Positions 18,262 to 24,517 of a stretch of DNA of 64,000 nt are shown here, piece by piece. The stretch is from the NCBI GenBank assembly GCA_902789435.1, contig CADAOA010000007.1, positions 1 through 64,000 of the forward strand, in the 5' to 3' direction. Positions within the stretch are counted from its first letter, which is position 1. Every line of letters starts with the position of its first letter. The stretch is from an uncultured Bacteroidia bacterium (GTDB lineage Bacteria; Bacteroidota; Bacteroidia; Bacteroidales; UBA932). The notes under the pieces are model-generated. The model was not told the origin of the DNA. It saw only the letters and a list, made by a program, of their open reading frames with translations, and did not search any database. The position numbers were made by a program, and so were the translations under genes.

Positions 18262-18335
18262 TGGAGAACAAGGGAGTCGAACCCTTGACCCCCTGCTTGC
18301 AAAGCAGGTGCTCTAGCCAACTGAGCTAGTCCCCC
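18262..18335 (-). tRNA. tRNA-Ala (anticodon TGC)
   Basis: A complete 74-nt cloverleaf: acceptor GGGGGAC/GTTCTCC with discriminator A, D arm CTAGCTCAGTTGG, anticodon loop TTTGCAA and T arm GGGTTCGACTCCC. The 3' CCA is not encoded. It follows tRNA-Ile by 6 bases. Confidence 0.97.
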
Positions 18336-18341
18336 AATCTG

Positions 18342-18416
18342 TAGGCCCGCGCGGATTTGAACCGCGGACCCCCACATTATCAGTGTGGTGCTCTAACCAA
18401 ACTGAGCTACGAGCCT
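18342..18416 (-). tRNA. tRNA-Ile (anticodon GAT)
   Basis: A complete 75-nt cloverleaf: acceptor AGGCTCG / CGGGCCT with discriminator A, anticodon loop CTGATAA and T loop TTCAAAT. The CCA is not encoded. The Ile-Ala order is that of a 16S-23S spacer, but no rRNA sequence lies on either side here. Confidence 0.97.
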
Positions 18417-18471
18417 ATTTCAACAAGTCTTGTCAGGTCTGACTGACACCCCACTGTCTCAATGGGGTTGC

Positions 18472-18501
18472 AAAGGTAAATGTTTTTTCCATTTGTGCAA
18501 A
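18472..18501 (-). promoter_or_regulatory. promoter for tRNA-Ile/Ala (TTTG-18-TACCTTTG)
   Basis: Both Bacteroidetes elements are present: TTTG at 18498-18501 and TACCTTTG at 18472-18479, 18 bases apart. The -7 box lies 56 bases before tRNA-Ile. Confidence 0.75.
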
Positions 18502-18545
18502 ATTTTTTTCCAAAACTTTTAAAAAGAGTATTTTTGAGCCTTGCA

Positions 18546-19190
18546 ATGAAGAAACAACTCCATAAAGACACTGACCTGGTAAAGGATAATCCTGAACCTG
18601 CCGCTCCAGTAAAGGAGAGGAAGGTGTCCCTTTGGAGTCTGGCAACCACCTTCACCAAAATAGGTATGTTTACACTGGGAGGCGGATATGCCATGATTCC
18701 GCTCATAGACAGGGAGGTGGTGCAGAAGAGAAAATGGCTGGAAACAGATGAGTTCTACGACATACTTTCCATTGCCCAGAGCTCACCGGGACTGCTTGCA
18801 GTGAATATCTCCATTTTTGCAGGATACAGGGTGAGGGGCAACAAGGGCAGCATAGCCGCAACCATAGGAACCTGTCTGCCGTCGTTTCTGATCATTCTTG
18901 CGATAGCCATATTCTTTGCCGGTTATCGCGATAATGTTTATGTGGACAAGATTTTCAAGGGCATAAGGCCCGTGGTGGTGGCCCTGATCGCGGTGCCGGT
19001 GGTGAATATGATCCAGAAATCCCGCCTGAACATCTGGAGGGCTCTGATTGCAGTGGGAACAGCAGCAGCCATCATCTTCCTGAAGGTATCGCCTGTGTAC
19101 ATACTGCTGGTGTTCTTCGCTTGTTTTTTCTGCGTAAGGTACATTAAGGCGTGCGGTAAGAAAGATTCAGAAAAGGAGGGCGGCGTATGA
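18546..19190 (+). CDS. chrA: chromate transporter family protein, first half
   Basis: 214 residues from ATG 18546 (MKKQLHKD); the longer frame runs into the tRNA promoter. It is a short-chain CHR protein with one six-helix unit. The family signature FTKIGMFTLGGGYAMIPLID and IAQSSPGLLAVNISIFAGYR (usual Q.tPGP.A.N...G...G) is followed by hydrophobic segments. Short-chain CHR proteins work as pairs encoded by adjacent genes. Its stop overlaps the second gene (ATGA). The family exports chromate by proton antiport; in gut-type anaerobes the true anion is uncertain. Confidence 0.92.
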   Translation: MKKQLHKDTDLVKDNPEPAAPVKERKVSLWSLATTFTKIGMFTLGGGYAMIPLIDREVVQKRKWLETDEFYDILSIAQSSPGLLAVNISIFAGYRVRGNKGSIAATIGTCLPSFLIILAIAIFFAGYRDNVYVDKIFKGIRPVVVALIAVPVVNMIQKSRLNIWRALIAVGTAAAIIFLKVSPVYILLVFFACFFCVRYIKACGKKDSEKEGGV

Positions 19191-19735
19191 TATTCCTGGA
19201 ACTTTTCTGGACTTTTTTCGTCATCGGAATATTCTCCTTCGGAGGCGGATATGCCATGCTTTCCCTTATTCAGAGCAAGGTCGTTACGGAACATGCATGG
19301 ATAACTGCAGAACAGTTTACGGACATAGTGGCCATTTCCCAGGCCACCCCGGGACCGGTGGGTATCAACTCGGCAACCTATATAGGCTATACCGTAACCC
19401 ATAATATGGGATACAGCGAATGGGGCTGCATCGGGGGATCGGCACTGGCCTCCCTTGCCGTCGTGCTGCCGTCATTTATAATAGTGCTGACTATCTGCAG
19501 ACTGTATCAGAAGGTCAAAAATAGCAACTTGTTTGCATCGCTGATGAAAGAGCTAAGGCCTTTTGTAATAGGAATGATTGCAGCGGCGGCAGGAATACTT
19601 GTTACACCCCAGAACTTCTTCCACTGGAGCAGCTTGCTCCTTCTTGCCGGAGCCTTCATAAGCTGCAAATTCTTTAAGGCAAACCCTATTTGGGTTATAC
19701 TGGCAGGCGGACTGATCGGCCTGCTGATATACTAG
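19187..19735 (+). CDS. chrA: chromate transporter family protein, second half
   Basis: A 182-residue partner of the preceding gene. It starts in the 4-base ATGA overlap, so it is translationally coupled. The same CHR signature is present near the N-terminus (FFVIGIFSFGGGYAMLSLIQ, AISQATPGPVGINSATYIGY), followed by five or six hydrophobic segments ending at VILAGGLIGLLIY. The two halves presumably insert in opposite topology to form the transporter. Substrate is known for the family (chromate or sulfate-like anions) and not proven here. Confidence 0.92.
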   Translation: MIFLELFWTFFVIGIFSFGGGYAMLSLIQSKVVTEHAWITAEQFTDIVAISQATPGPVGINSATYIGYTVTHNMGYSEWGCIGGSALASLAVVLPSFIIVLTICRLYQKVKNSNLFASLMKELRPFVIGMIAAAAGILVTPQNFFHWSSLLLLAGAFISCKFFKANPIWVILAGGLIGLLIY

Positions 19736-20448
19736 ACGTCTTCCTCGGAATCACCCGTCATATCCTCAGTAAAAGGTTCCTCTTCGAAAGGTTCCTCTGA
19801 TGTGGTTTCTGGCTCAGGGTCTTCCTCAGGCTCATCTTCTGGGTCTTCCTCAGGCTCAATGGCCTCCACCACGATGTTCTGGTTCTCCCTCATACGGTCT
19901 GCATCCTCCTGGGCAACGGCCTGGAGCCTCTTTGCCAGAGCCTTGACCTTGAAAGCCATCCAGATTTCAGAAGCGCCCAGAAGCATAAGGCAGATTCCGA
20001 AAACAATGCACAGAACAGAGATGTTGTACCTTGGGAAGAAGCAGAACACAATGCCTGCGACAAAAATCAGGGCCGGAACCAGGAAGAACCAGAACCGGTC
20101 CTTGATGCCCTTGGAGTTGCGCACGGCAACCACAAGCTGCAGAAGACCGTAAATGGCCAGCAGGATTCCGAGCACGAAGCCGATGAACTCCATAAAGAAG
20201 CCCGTCTTCAGAAGCAGGAACAGGCCGACAACCAGAAACAGGACTGCACTGGCTATGGAAATCAGGCTCATTCCCTTCAGATCCATATAAGAATTGGTTG
20301 CCAGACCGTAAACCACGGTGATGACAGAAGAAAGAATCAGGAAAACTCCCAAAGCCTTGAGCAGGATCTCACCTGCCTGGCTGGACCATATTACAAGGCA
20401 AAGGCCTACGAGGAAAACAAAAACTCCTCTCAAAATACTCTTTATCAT
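19732..20448 (-). CDS. DUF308 (HdeD-like) membrane protein with acidic tail
   Basis: 238 residues: six hydrophobic helices over about residues 1-165 in the repeated pattern of DUF308/HdeD (GVFVFLVGLCLVIW, LGVFLILSSVITVVYG, GICLMLLGASEIWMAF). They are followed by a basic linker and a 45-residue tail almost wholly of Glu, Asp and Pro (EPEEDPEDEPEEDPEPE). The tail is encoded by a short duplicated DNA unit, so its length may vary between strains. HdeD-type proteins are tied to acid and membrane stress in enterobacteria; the role here is unknown. Its 3' end overlaps the convergent chromate transporter gene by 4 bases. Confidence 0.8.
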   Translation of the reverse strand: MIKSILRGVFVFLVGLCLVIWSSQAGEILLKALGVFLILSSVITVVYGLATNSYMDLKGMSLISIASAVLFLVVGLFLLLKTGFFMEFIGFVLGILLAIYGLLQLVVAVRNSKGIKDRFWFFLVPALIFVAGIVFCFFPRYNISVLCIVFGICLMLLGASEIWMAFKVKALAKRLQAVAQEDADRMRENQNIVVEAIEPEEDPEDEPEEDPEPETTSEEPFEEEPFTEDMTGDSEEDV

Positions 20449-20468
20449 AACTGTCCTTTTTGTATCAG

Positions 20469-20476
20469 CAAATATA
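20469..20476 (-). promoter_or_regulatory. -7 box TATATTTG for DUF308 gene
   Basis: A perfect TAnnTTTG match 20 bases upstream of the ATG at 20448. Confidence 0.5.
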
Positions 20477-20509
20477 GTAAGAATATGCGATGTCAGAAAA
20501 CCTTGGAGG

Positions 20510-21577
20510 CTATGGCTCGGTCAGTGGCCTTGGCGCACATCCCTTCAGAGCAGACGATATTGCCGCAATGTGCTCGGGAGTCGTACCGCAGCATCCTCCG
20601 GCGATGTTGATGGCAGGACTGCTGCCACTGACAGCCATCTCCCTTATGCAGGAAGCCGTATAATCCGGAGTCTCTGAATAACAGCCCATCTCGTCCGGAA
20701 GCCCCGCATTTGGATAAACGCTTACTGCATAGCCGGCTGCAAACTCTGAAATGTCTTTAATGCAAGAAGCCATGTCCTTTGCCCCGAAAGAGCAGTTCAG
20801 TCCGAAGCTCAAAGGATTGTAAACCCTAACCGATGTAAACAGGGAACGCACATCCTGTCCGGTCAGAATACGGCCAAACTTGTCGTTGATTGTAGCAGAG
20901 ACCATTACAGGAACTTCAAAGTCTTCCGGATATCCTGGCTGGTTTCTCAATTTCCTGAAAACCTTTCTGATGGCATAAAGCGCAGCCTTTGCATTCAGGC
21001 CGTCGTAGATGCTTTCCACCAGAAGCACATCCACCCCTCCTTCTATCAAAGCCTCAGCCTGAACCATATAGGCCTGAGCCATCTCATCGAACGATATGTT
21101 GCGGAACTCCGGCCTGGATACATCCGGAGACAAGGACAGGGACTTTACCGTAGGCCCCATACTCCCCGCAACCACAGCACGGGCAGGCCCCCATTCCTCC
21201 TTCCAGCAGGCTCTTGCAGAATCCTCATCGCGGAGGAAACTCAAACCCTCTTCTTCCGCGGCCTTTCTTGCTATCCTGGCCCCTTCAAAGTTTATCTGAA
21301 AAACTTTATCCTCACATCCGTACTCCTGCTGGGAAACGGAAGTTCCGCTGAAAGTGTTTGTCTCGATGATTTCCGCCCCGGATGCGATATATGACCTGTG
21401 AATATTTGAAATGCCCTCTGGATCAACAAGATTCAGCATATCAAGATTACCGCCCACGCCCCTTCTTTCAGACGGGTTGTCAAGGTGGAGCTTCTGGATC
21501 ATGGTGCCCATTGCTCCATCCATCACAACTATCCTGTCTTTCAGTCTAGCCAGTATTTCCTTCCTTGTTATCCTCAT
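20510..21577 (-). CDS. homocysteine S-methyltransferase domain protein
   Basis: 355 residues from ATG 21577 (MRITRKEILARL); the upstream part of the frame overlaps the promoter box. This is a stand-alone homocysteine-binding (beta/alpha)8 barrel like the first domain of MetH. Motifs: VVMDGAMGTMIQ near 16, ETNTFSGTSVSQ, GLNCSFGA (first zinc Cys) and AGGCCGTTPEHI (zinc Cys pair) at the C-terminus. It makes methionine from homocysteine. Without folate and B12 domains it either uses a small methyl donor such as S-methylmethionine or works with a separately encoded B12 unit outside the window. Confidence 0.88.
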   Translation of the reverse strand: MRITRKEILARLKDRIVVMDGAMGTMIQKLHLDNPSERRGVGGNLDMLNLVDPEGISNIHRSYIASGAEIIETNTFSGTSVSQQEYGCEDKVFQINFEGARIARKAAEEEGLSFLRDEDSARACWKEEWGPARAVVAGSMGPTVKSLSLSPDVSRPEFRNISFDEMAQAYMVQAEALIEGGVDVLLVESIYDGLNAKAALYAIRKVFRKLRNQPGYPEDFEVPVMVSATINDKFGRILTGQDVRSLFTSVRVYNPLSFGLNCSFGAKDMASCIKDISEFAAGYAVSVYPNAGLPDEMGCYSETPDYTASCIREMAVSGSSPAINIAGGCCGTTPEHIAAISSALKGCAPRPLTEP

Positions 21578-21599
21578 GTCAAGATATGCAAACCACTTG

Positions 21600-21607
21600 C
21601 AAAGATA
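21600..21607 (-). promoter_or_regulatory. -7 box TATCTTTG
   Basis: A perfect match 23 bases upstream of the homocysteine methyltransferase ATG. Confidence 0.5.
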
Positions 21608-21678
21608 CTTCAAAATGTAACAGTCTGTAGCGGAAAACACCGCCACAGACTGTCCTCATAAGTTTGACTGAAGCACAA

Positions 21679-22596
21679 TCACTTGTTTATCTTAAATTTA
21701 GCCCCAGATTTAACTTTGTGCCGATTTATAAGATAAAGCCCCCATCCAAACGGCAGGGCCAGAACGGTAAGCAGCTTATTCGGCGATTCCCTTAAAAACC
21801 TCCTGTTACGGCTGCGGATGGAGTGGTTCACATAGTGGACATTCAGCTGGAATCTGCGCTTGAGGCTCTTGGCGTGCTGCATGTCAAATTTCCGCACATA
21901 AGCCATACCTTTTGGATTGTTCCAGTACTGCTTCCACATGCTGAAGGAAGACCCGTCCGGCTGGTAGTCCACATTGACCATCACCTTGTTGCACACCAGC
22001 AGCTTATAGTCTTCGTCTATCATGTTGTACAGCAGAGCCAGACCCACATACCTCTCACCTTCAAACAGCGGATAAGGCGGATACTTCTTCACCACTTCCG
22101 TCCTGTAAACCAGCTTCTTGTCTCCGAGACCCCCAAGCACCTCGTAATAATCGCGTAGGGTAGTCTCCTTCAAGCCAGCAGGAAACTCCTTCCCTATCAC
22201 CTTGCCGGAAAGATCCGCGTCAAGCCCTATGATTCCCGCAATGAAGTCCTTGTCTTCATCGCGATAATTGTCCTTCCAGAAAGTGATGATTGTCTCCACA
22301 GCATCATCCGGCATATAGTCGTCGGAATCTATGCAGACGTTAAGCTCCGTGGTAATGTTGGCGTATGCGGTGTTGTGCGCACCGTGCATACCCTGGTTCT
22401 TCTGATATATGTAGTGGATGGGAATCTTTCCCTCTGAAGCCCAGCCTTCTACAAGCTCACGGGTATTGTCGGACGACCCGTCGTCCACCACCAGCCACTC
22501 AAAATCCTTGCAAGTCTGCCGAAGCAGGCTCTCGTACGTACGTCCGATGGTGTGAGCCCTGTTGTATGCGGGAGTAAAAACTGTCAAAGTCTTCAT
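21679..22596 (-). CDS. family 2 glycosyltransferase
   Basis: 305 residues from ATG 22596; the frame upstream starts only with TTG. GT-A fold: LTVFTPAYNRAHTIGRTYES, WLVVDDGSSDNT near residue 36, and NVCIDSDDYMPDDAV near 90 (DxD-like SDD metal site). A basic C-terminal third follows (RNRRFLRESPNKLLTVLALP) with one hydrophobic stretch that may touch the membrane. It likely adds a sugar to lipopolysaccharide, capsule or glycoprotein; donor and acceptor are unknown. Single gene with its own -7 box (TATATTTG). Confidence 0.87.
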   Translation of the reverse strand: MKTLTVFTPAYNRAHTIGRTYESLLRQTCKDFEWLVVDDGSSDNTRELVEGWASEGKIPIHYIYQKNQGMHGAHNTAYANITTELNVCIDSDDYMPDDAVETIITFWKDNYRDEDKDFIAGIIGLDADLSGKVIGKEFPAGLKETTLRDYYEVLGGLGDKKLVYRTEVVKKYPPYPLFEGERYVGLALLYNMIDEDYKLLVCNKVMVNVDYQPDGSSFSMWKQYWNNPKGMAYVRKFDMQHAKSLKRRFQLNVHYVNHSIRSRNRRFLRESPNKLLTVLALPFGWGLYLINRHKVKSGAKFKINK

Positions 22597-22602
22597 ACCT
22601 GA

Positions 22603-22610
22603 CAAATATA
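22603..22610 (-). promoter_or_regulatory. -7 box TATATTTG for GT2
   Basis: A perfect TAnnTTTG match 7 bases from the ATG at 22596, again leaving almost no leader. Confidence 0.45.
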
Positions 22611-22622
22611 CCAAAAAGATTT

Positions 22623-22802
22623 CTACCGCCCCTCCAGAATCTTCTTCAGCTGGCGCTTGGCGGTCTTGCGGTCGTACTTCTTCTTGCTTTTGGCTATGCG
22701 CGTAGGACGGGTGGAGATCAGTTTTCCGAACTTCTCTATCTCCAGCTGACGGTCCACCGTCTTGACCGCGGCAATCACCGTTTTCCGCTTAACCTTTTTC
22801 AT
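22623..22802 (-). CDS. small basic protein, 59 residues
   Basis: A 59-codon frame starting MKKVKRKTVIAAVKTVDRQ and ending QLKKILEGR. About one third of residues are Lys or Arg. No Cys, signal peptide or membrane segment is seen; it is probably helical. Its ATG overlaps the TGA of the GNAT gene upstream in the 4-base ATGA arrangement, which argues strongly for real, coupled translation. The charge suggests RNA, DNA or ribosome binding. I recognise no family. Confidence 0.72.
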   Translation of the reverse strand: MKKVKRKTVIAAVKTVDRQLEIEKFGKLISTRPTRIAKSKKKYDRKTAKRQLKKILEGR

Positions 22803-23386
22803 CGATTCATAACCTTCTGGAAACGGAACATCCCGTCTCTCATGCCACCATTGTCCTGAGAAATATCAGGATCATTCGGGTCCGGATGATGGCTGTTGTA
22901 AAACTCCACAATGTGAAACCCGCACCGGTTCACATAGAAATGGATGTTGCGGGTTTCAAAATACGGTGTAACCGTCTCCCACACTTCCACTTCCGGGTGA
23001 AGATTCTCAATTGCCTTCCACGCTGCATATCCAATGCCCTTGCTGTGAACCTTCGGCGACACAAACAGCAATTCCAGATCTCCGAACTTCCTCTCAGGTT
23101 CCAGACGTATAACCACCCCACCCACTTCTTTCCAGTCAGACTTGCCGCTGGCTTCATCAGCGTCAATCCTGCACAAGATCCTGTAAGCCTCAGCATTCTT
23201 TCCGTCTATAGACCTCTCTATAGTTTCCCGGGAAATAATCTCTCCCTCCTCCTCGAACGTGTTGTCTCTTATGCCGAACTCTTCCAGTGCCCCATACCTG
23301 AACGCCTCCTGATTGTCCAGGATGAACTGCTCCCGGCCCTTGTCTGTCAGCCTCACCAGCTTTACATTTGCTTTCTTCCTGCTCAT
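22799..23386 (-). CDS. GNAT family N-acetyltransferase
   Basis: 195 residues. The acetyl-CoA fold is visible at about residues 85-170: GGVVIRLEPERKFGDLELLF, then VSPKVHSKGIGYAAWKAI (the motif A Q/RxxGxG/A equivalent is HSKGIG) and NIHFYVNRCGFHIVEFY near the end. The N-terminal 60 residues have an acidic EEEGEIISRETIE segment. The substrate amine is unknown. It is coupled to the 59-residue basic protein downstream, which might be its substrate or partner. The promoter is a TATATTTG box 18 bases upstream. Confidence 0.85.
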   Translation of the reverse strand: MSRKKANVKLVRLTDKGREQFILDNQEAFRYGALEEFGIRDNTFEEEGEIISRETIERSIDGKNAEAYRILCRIDADEASGKSDWKEVGGVVIRLEPERKFGDLELLFVSPKVHSKGIGYAAWKAIENLHPEVEVWETVTPYFETRNIHFYVNRCGFHIVEFYNSHHPDPNDPDISQDNGGMRDGMFRFQKVMNR

Positions 23387-23404
23387 AGACTCATTTCATT
23401 TCTG

Positions 23405-23412
23405 CAAATATA
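23405..23412 (-). promoter_or_regulatory. -7 box TATATTTG for GNAT operon
   Basis: A perfect TAnnTTTG match. A TTTTTG run lies a little upstream at the approximate -33 position, so spacing is not ideal. Confidence 0.5.
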
Positions 23413-23519
23413 AAGCAATTAGCAAAAACTTTTATAACAACATATTTATTCCCAACAAAATGCGATAAATAACTCTTTGTATATTATTAACATCTTTTCT
23501 TTGGCGCTGCTCTAAGGTA

Positions 23520-23804
23520 TTGGAAGAGAATCCCGGCACCCCTCCTTCCGCTCTGCTGGAGCGTCTGGAGAAAATGCTGCAAGCTGAGATTATTCTGCTT
23601 CCGTGGGATGTCAACGAAGAATTCGGCCACGCAGACGGAATAGTTCGGTTCGTAGACTCAGACACTGTTATCATGACCAACTACAGCCAGTTCGACAAGA
23701 AGATGGCAGATACCACTGACCTTATAAAACATGAAGGCTGCCTGAACTGCGCCACCTGGACAATAAATAGTAATCCTTGTGCAGAAGAAGTACAATTGTC
23801 CTGA
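23520..23804 (+). pseudogene. fragment of agmatine deiminase / peptidylarginine deiminase-like gene
   Basis: A 94-codon frame whose middle (ILLPWDVNEEFGHADGIVRF, VDSDTVIMTNYSQFD) matches the guanidine-group-binding core of the PF04371 family, in which the His and Asp of GHADG are catalytic. Members are about 340-370 residues, so most of the N-terminus and the whole C-terminal part, with the catalytic Cys, are missing. The last 30 codons (CLNCATWTINSNPCAEE) do not look like the family. I read it as a decayed remnant without enzyme activity. It lies in a short disturbed region between the GNAT operon and tRNA-His. Confidence 0.7.
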
Positions 23805-23832
23805 ATTGCAAAGGGCAATGCTTTAAATAAAA

Positions 23833-24106
23833 AACCGATGGGATAGAATAGAGCCGCCTTTCGGCTGAGTCAAGTTTGCTTACTGCAAGTACTTAATACC
23901 TCCTGTAATGAGACTTGACTCTGACAACCTTGCCATTCTGAATGCGTTTGTGCGCCTTCACTCTGACAAGTTTCTCAACAACTATTCTTGTTGAGCATTT
24001 TATACGAATAGTCTTGCTTGTCTTTCGTTTCATGTGTGTTTATATAATGTTAGTTAAAGAGTGCAAAGACAAAGAGACCTCGTATTTAAGCTACCTCCCA
24101 TCGGTT
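23833..24106. repeat. 11-bp inverted repeat flanking the 46-residue protein gene
   Basis: AACCGATGGGA at 23833-23843 and its exact complement TCCCATCGGTT at 24096-24106. They lie on either side of the small basic protein gene. On the minus-strand transcript the first-transcribed copy is in the leader and the other sits just before a run of six Ts after the gene, so leader and 3' end could pair. It could also be the edge of a former mobile unit. Confidence 0.5.
23893..24033 (-). CDS. small basic protein, 46 residues
   Basis: A 46-codon frame starting MKRKTSKTIRIKCSTR and ending VVRVKSHYRRY. It is very rich in Lys and Arg. The C-terminal pattern HKRxxNGKxVRVKSHYRR resembles the short basic motif found in many small phage- and plasmid-borne proteins and in DNA-binding tails. 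No signal or membrane segment is present. Upstream is a TATATTTG promoter and a roughly 150-nt leader able to form a long hairpin that would bury the start codon. After the stop, a small hairpin and six Ts could end transcription. Likely expressed, role unknown. Confidence 0.6.
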   Translation of the reverse strand: MKRKTSKTIRIKCSTRIVVEKLVRVKAHKRIQNGKVVRVKSHYRRY

Positions 24107-24186
24107 AAAAGAAAAAGCAGGCATCTCTACACTTTTCAATGTTTCGATACCTGCTACTTGCTCTTTAACTAACGTCACTCACATGA
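24030..24186 (-). promoter_or_regulatory. long structured leader sequestering a start codon
   Basis: On the minus-strand RNA, TCATGTG (24180-24186) pairs with CACATGA (24030-24036), which contains the ATG of the 46-residue protein. Inside, GTTAGTTAAAGAG (24161-24173) pairs perfectly with CTCTTTAACTAAC (24049-24061). Innermost is a 10-bp hairpin (24146-24155 with 24116-24125, one G-U pair) followed by TTTTTCTTTT, like an intrinsic terminator. The predicted transcript begins near 24186, at the base of the outer stem. It may be an attenuator, a thermosensor-like leader or a separate small RNA. Confidence 0.5.
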
Positions 24187-24191
24187 CACTG

Positions 24192-24199
24192 CAAATATA
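24192..24199 (-). promoter_or_regulatory. -7 box TATATTTG for the structured RNA / 46-residue gene
   Basis: A perfect TAnnTTTG match 6 bases upstream of the outer stem of the leader, with a GTTG at the -33 distance. Confidence 0.5.
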
Positions 24200-24253
24200 G
24201 ATAAAACTTCAAAATCAACAACACTTTCCAACATTATTTACCGCACCTGTTTC

Positions 24254-24288
24254 ACCGAAAAAAAACGCTCCGGAAATCCGAAGCGTTT
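24254..24288 (-). terminator. intrinsic terminator after tRNA-His
   Basis: A 12-bp stem AAACGCTTCGGA / TCCGGAGCGTTT (one G-U) with a 2-nt loop, followed on the minus strand by a run of eight Ts. Confidence 0.8.
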
Positions 24289-24293
24289 GGGAG

Positions 24294-24368
24294 GGTGGCT
24301 GGTGGGTCTCGAACCCACGACCTCCAGAGCCACAATCTGGCGCTCTAGCCAACTGAGCTACAGCCACC
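24294..24368 (-). tRNA. tRNA-His (anticodon GTG)
   Basis: A complete cloverleaf with the His-specific extra 5' G (G-1) facing C73: acceptor GTGGCTG/CAGCCAC, anticodon loop TTGTGGC, T loop TTCGAGA. The CCA is not encoded. Confidence 0.97.
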
Positions 24369-24385
24369 ATATATGTTTGGGGTTG

Positions 24386-24393
24386 CAAAGATA
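24386..24393 (-). promoter_or_regulatory. -7 box TATCTTTG for tRNA-His
   Basis: A perfect match with a TTGG element 18 bases upstream; it starts 18 bases from the tRNA 5' end. Confidence 0.55.
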
Positions 24394-24445
24394 TAATCTT
24401 TTTGCCAATCTCCAATCGCTTTTTTTCTAAAGTCAGAACAATTCT

Positions 24446-24475
24446 TTTGTTATCGGCAATCTTTTGCTAACTTTG
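24446..24475 (+). promoter_or_regulatory. promoter TTTG-18-TAACTTTG
   Basis: TTTG at 24446-24449 and TAACTTTG at 24468-24475, 18 bases apart: a full Bacteroidetes promoter about 40 bases upstream of the carboxyltransferase gene. Confidence 0.75.
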
Positions 24476-24517
24476 AAGTCTGCAAATTAACTGAATACTA
24501 ATTCACTTTAAAACTAT

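Noticed and set aside
23942..24172. 76-codon hydrophobic frame on the plus strand
   Set aside because: It overlaps the structured leader and the better supported 46-residue gene on the minus strand; no start context or family.
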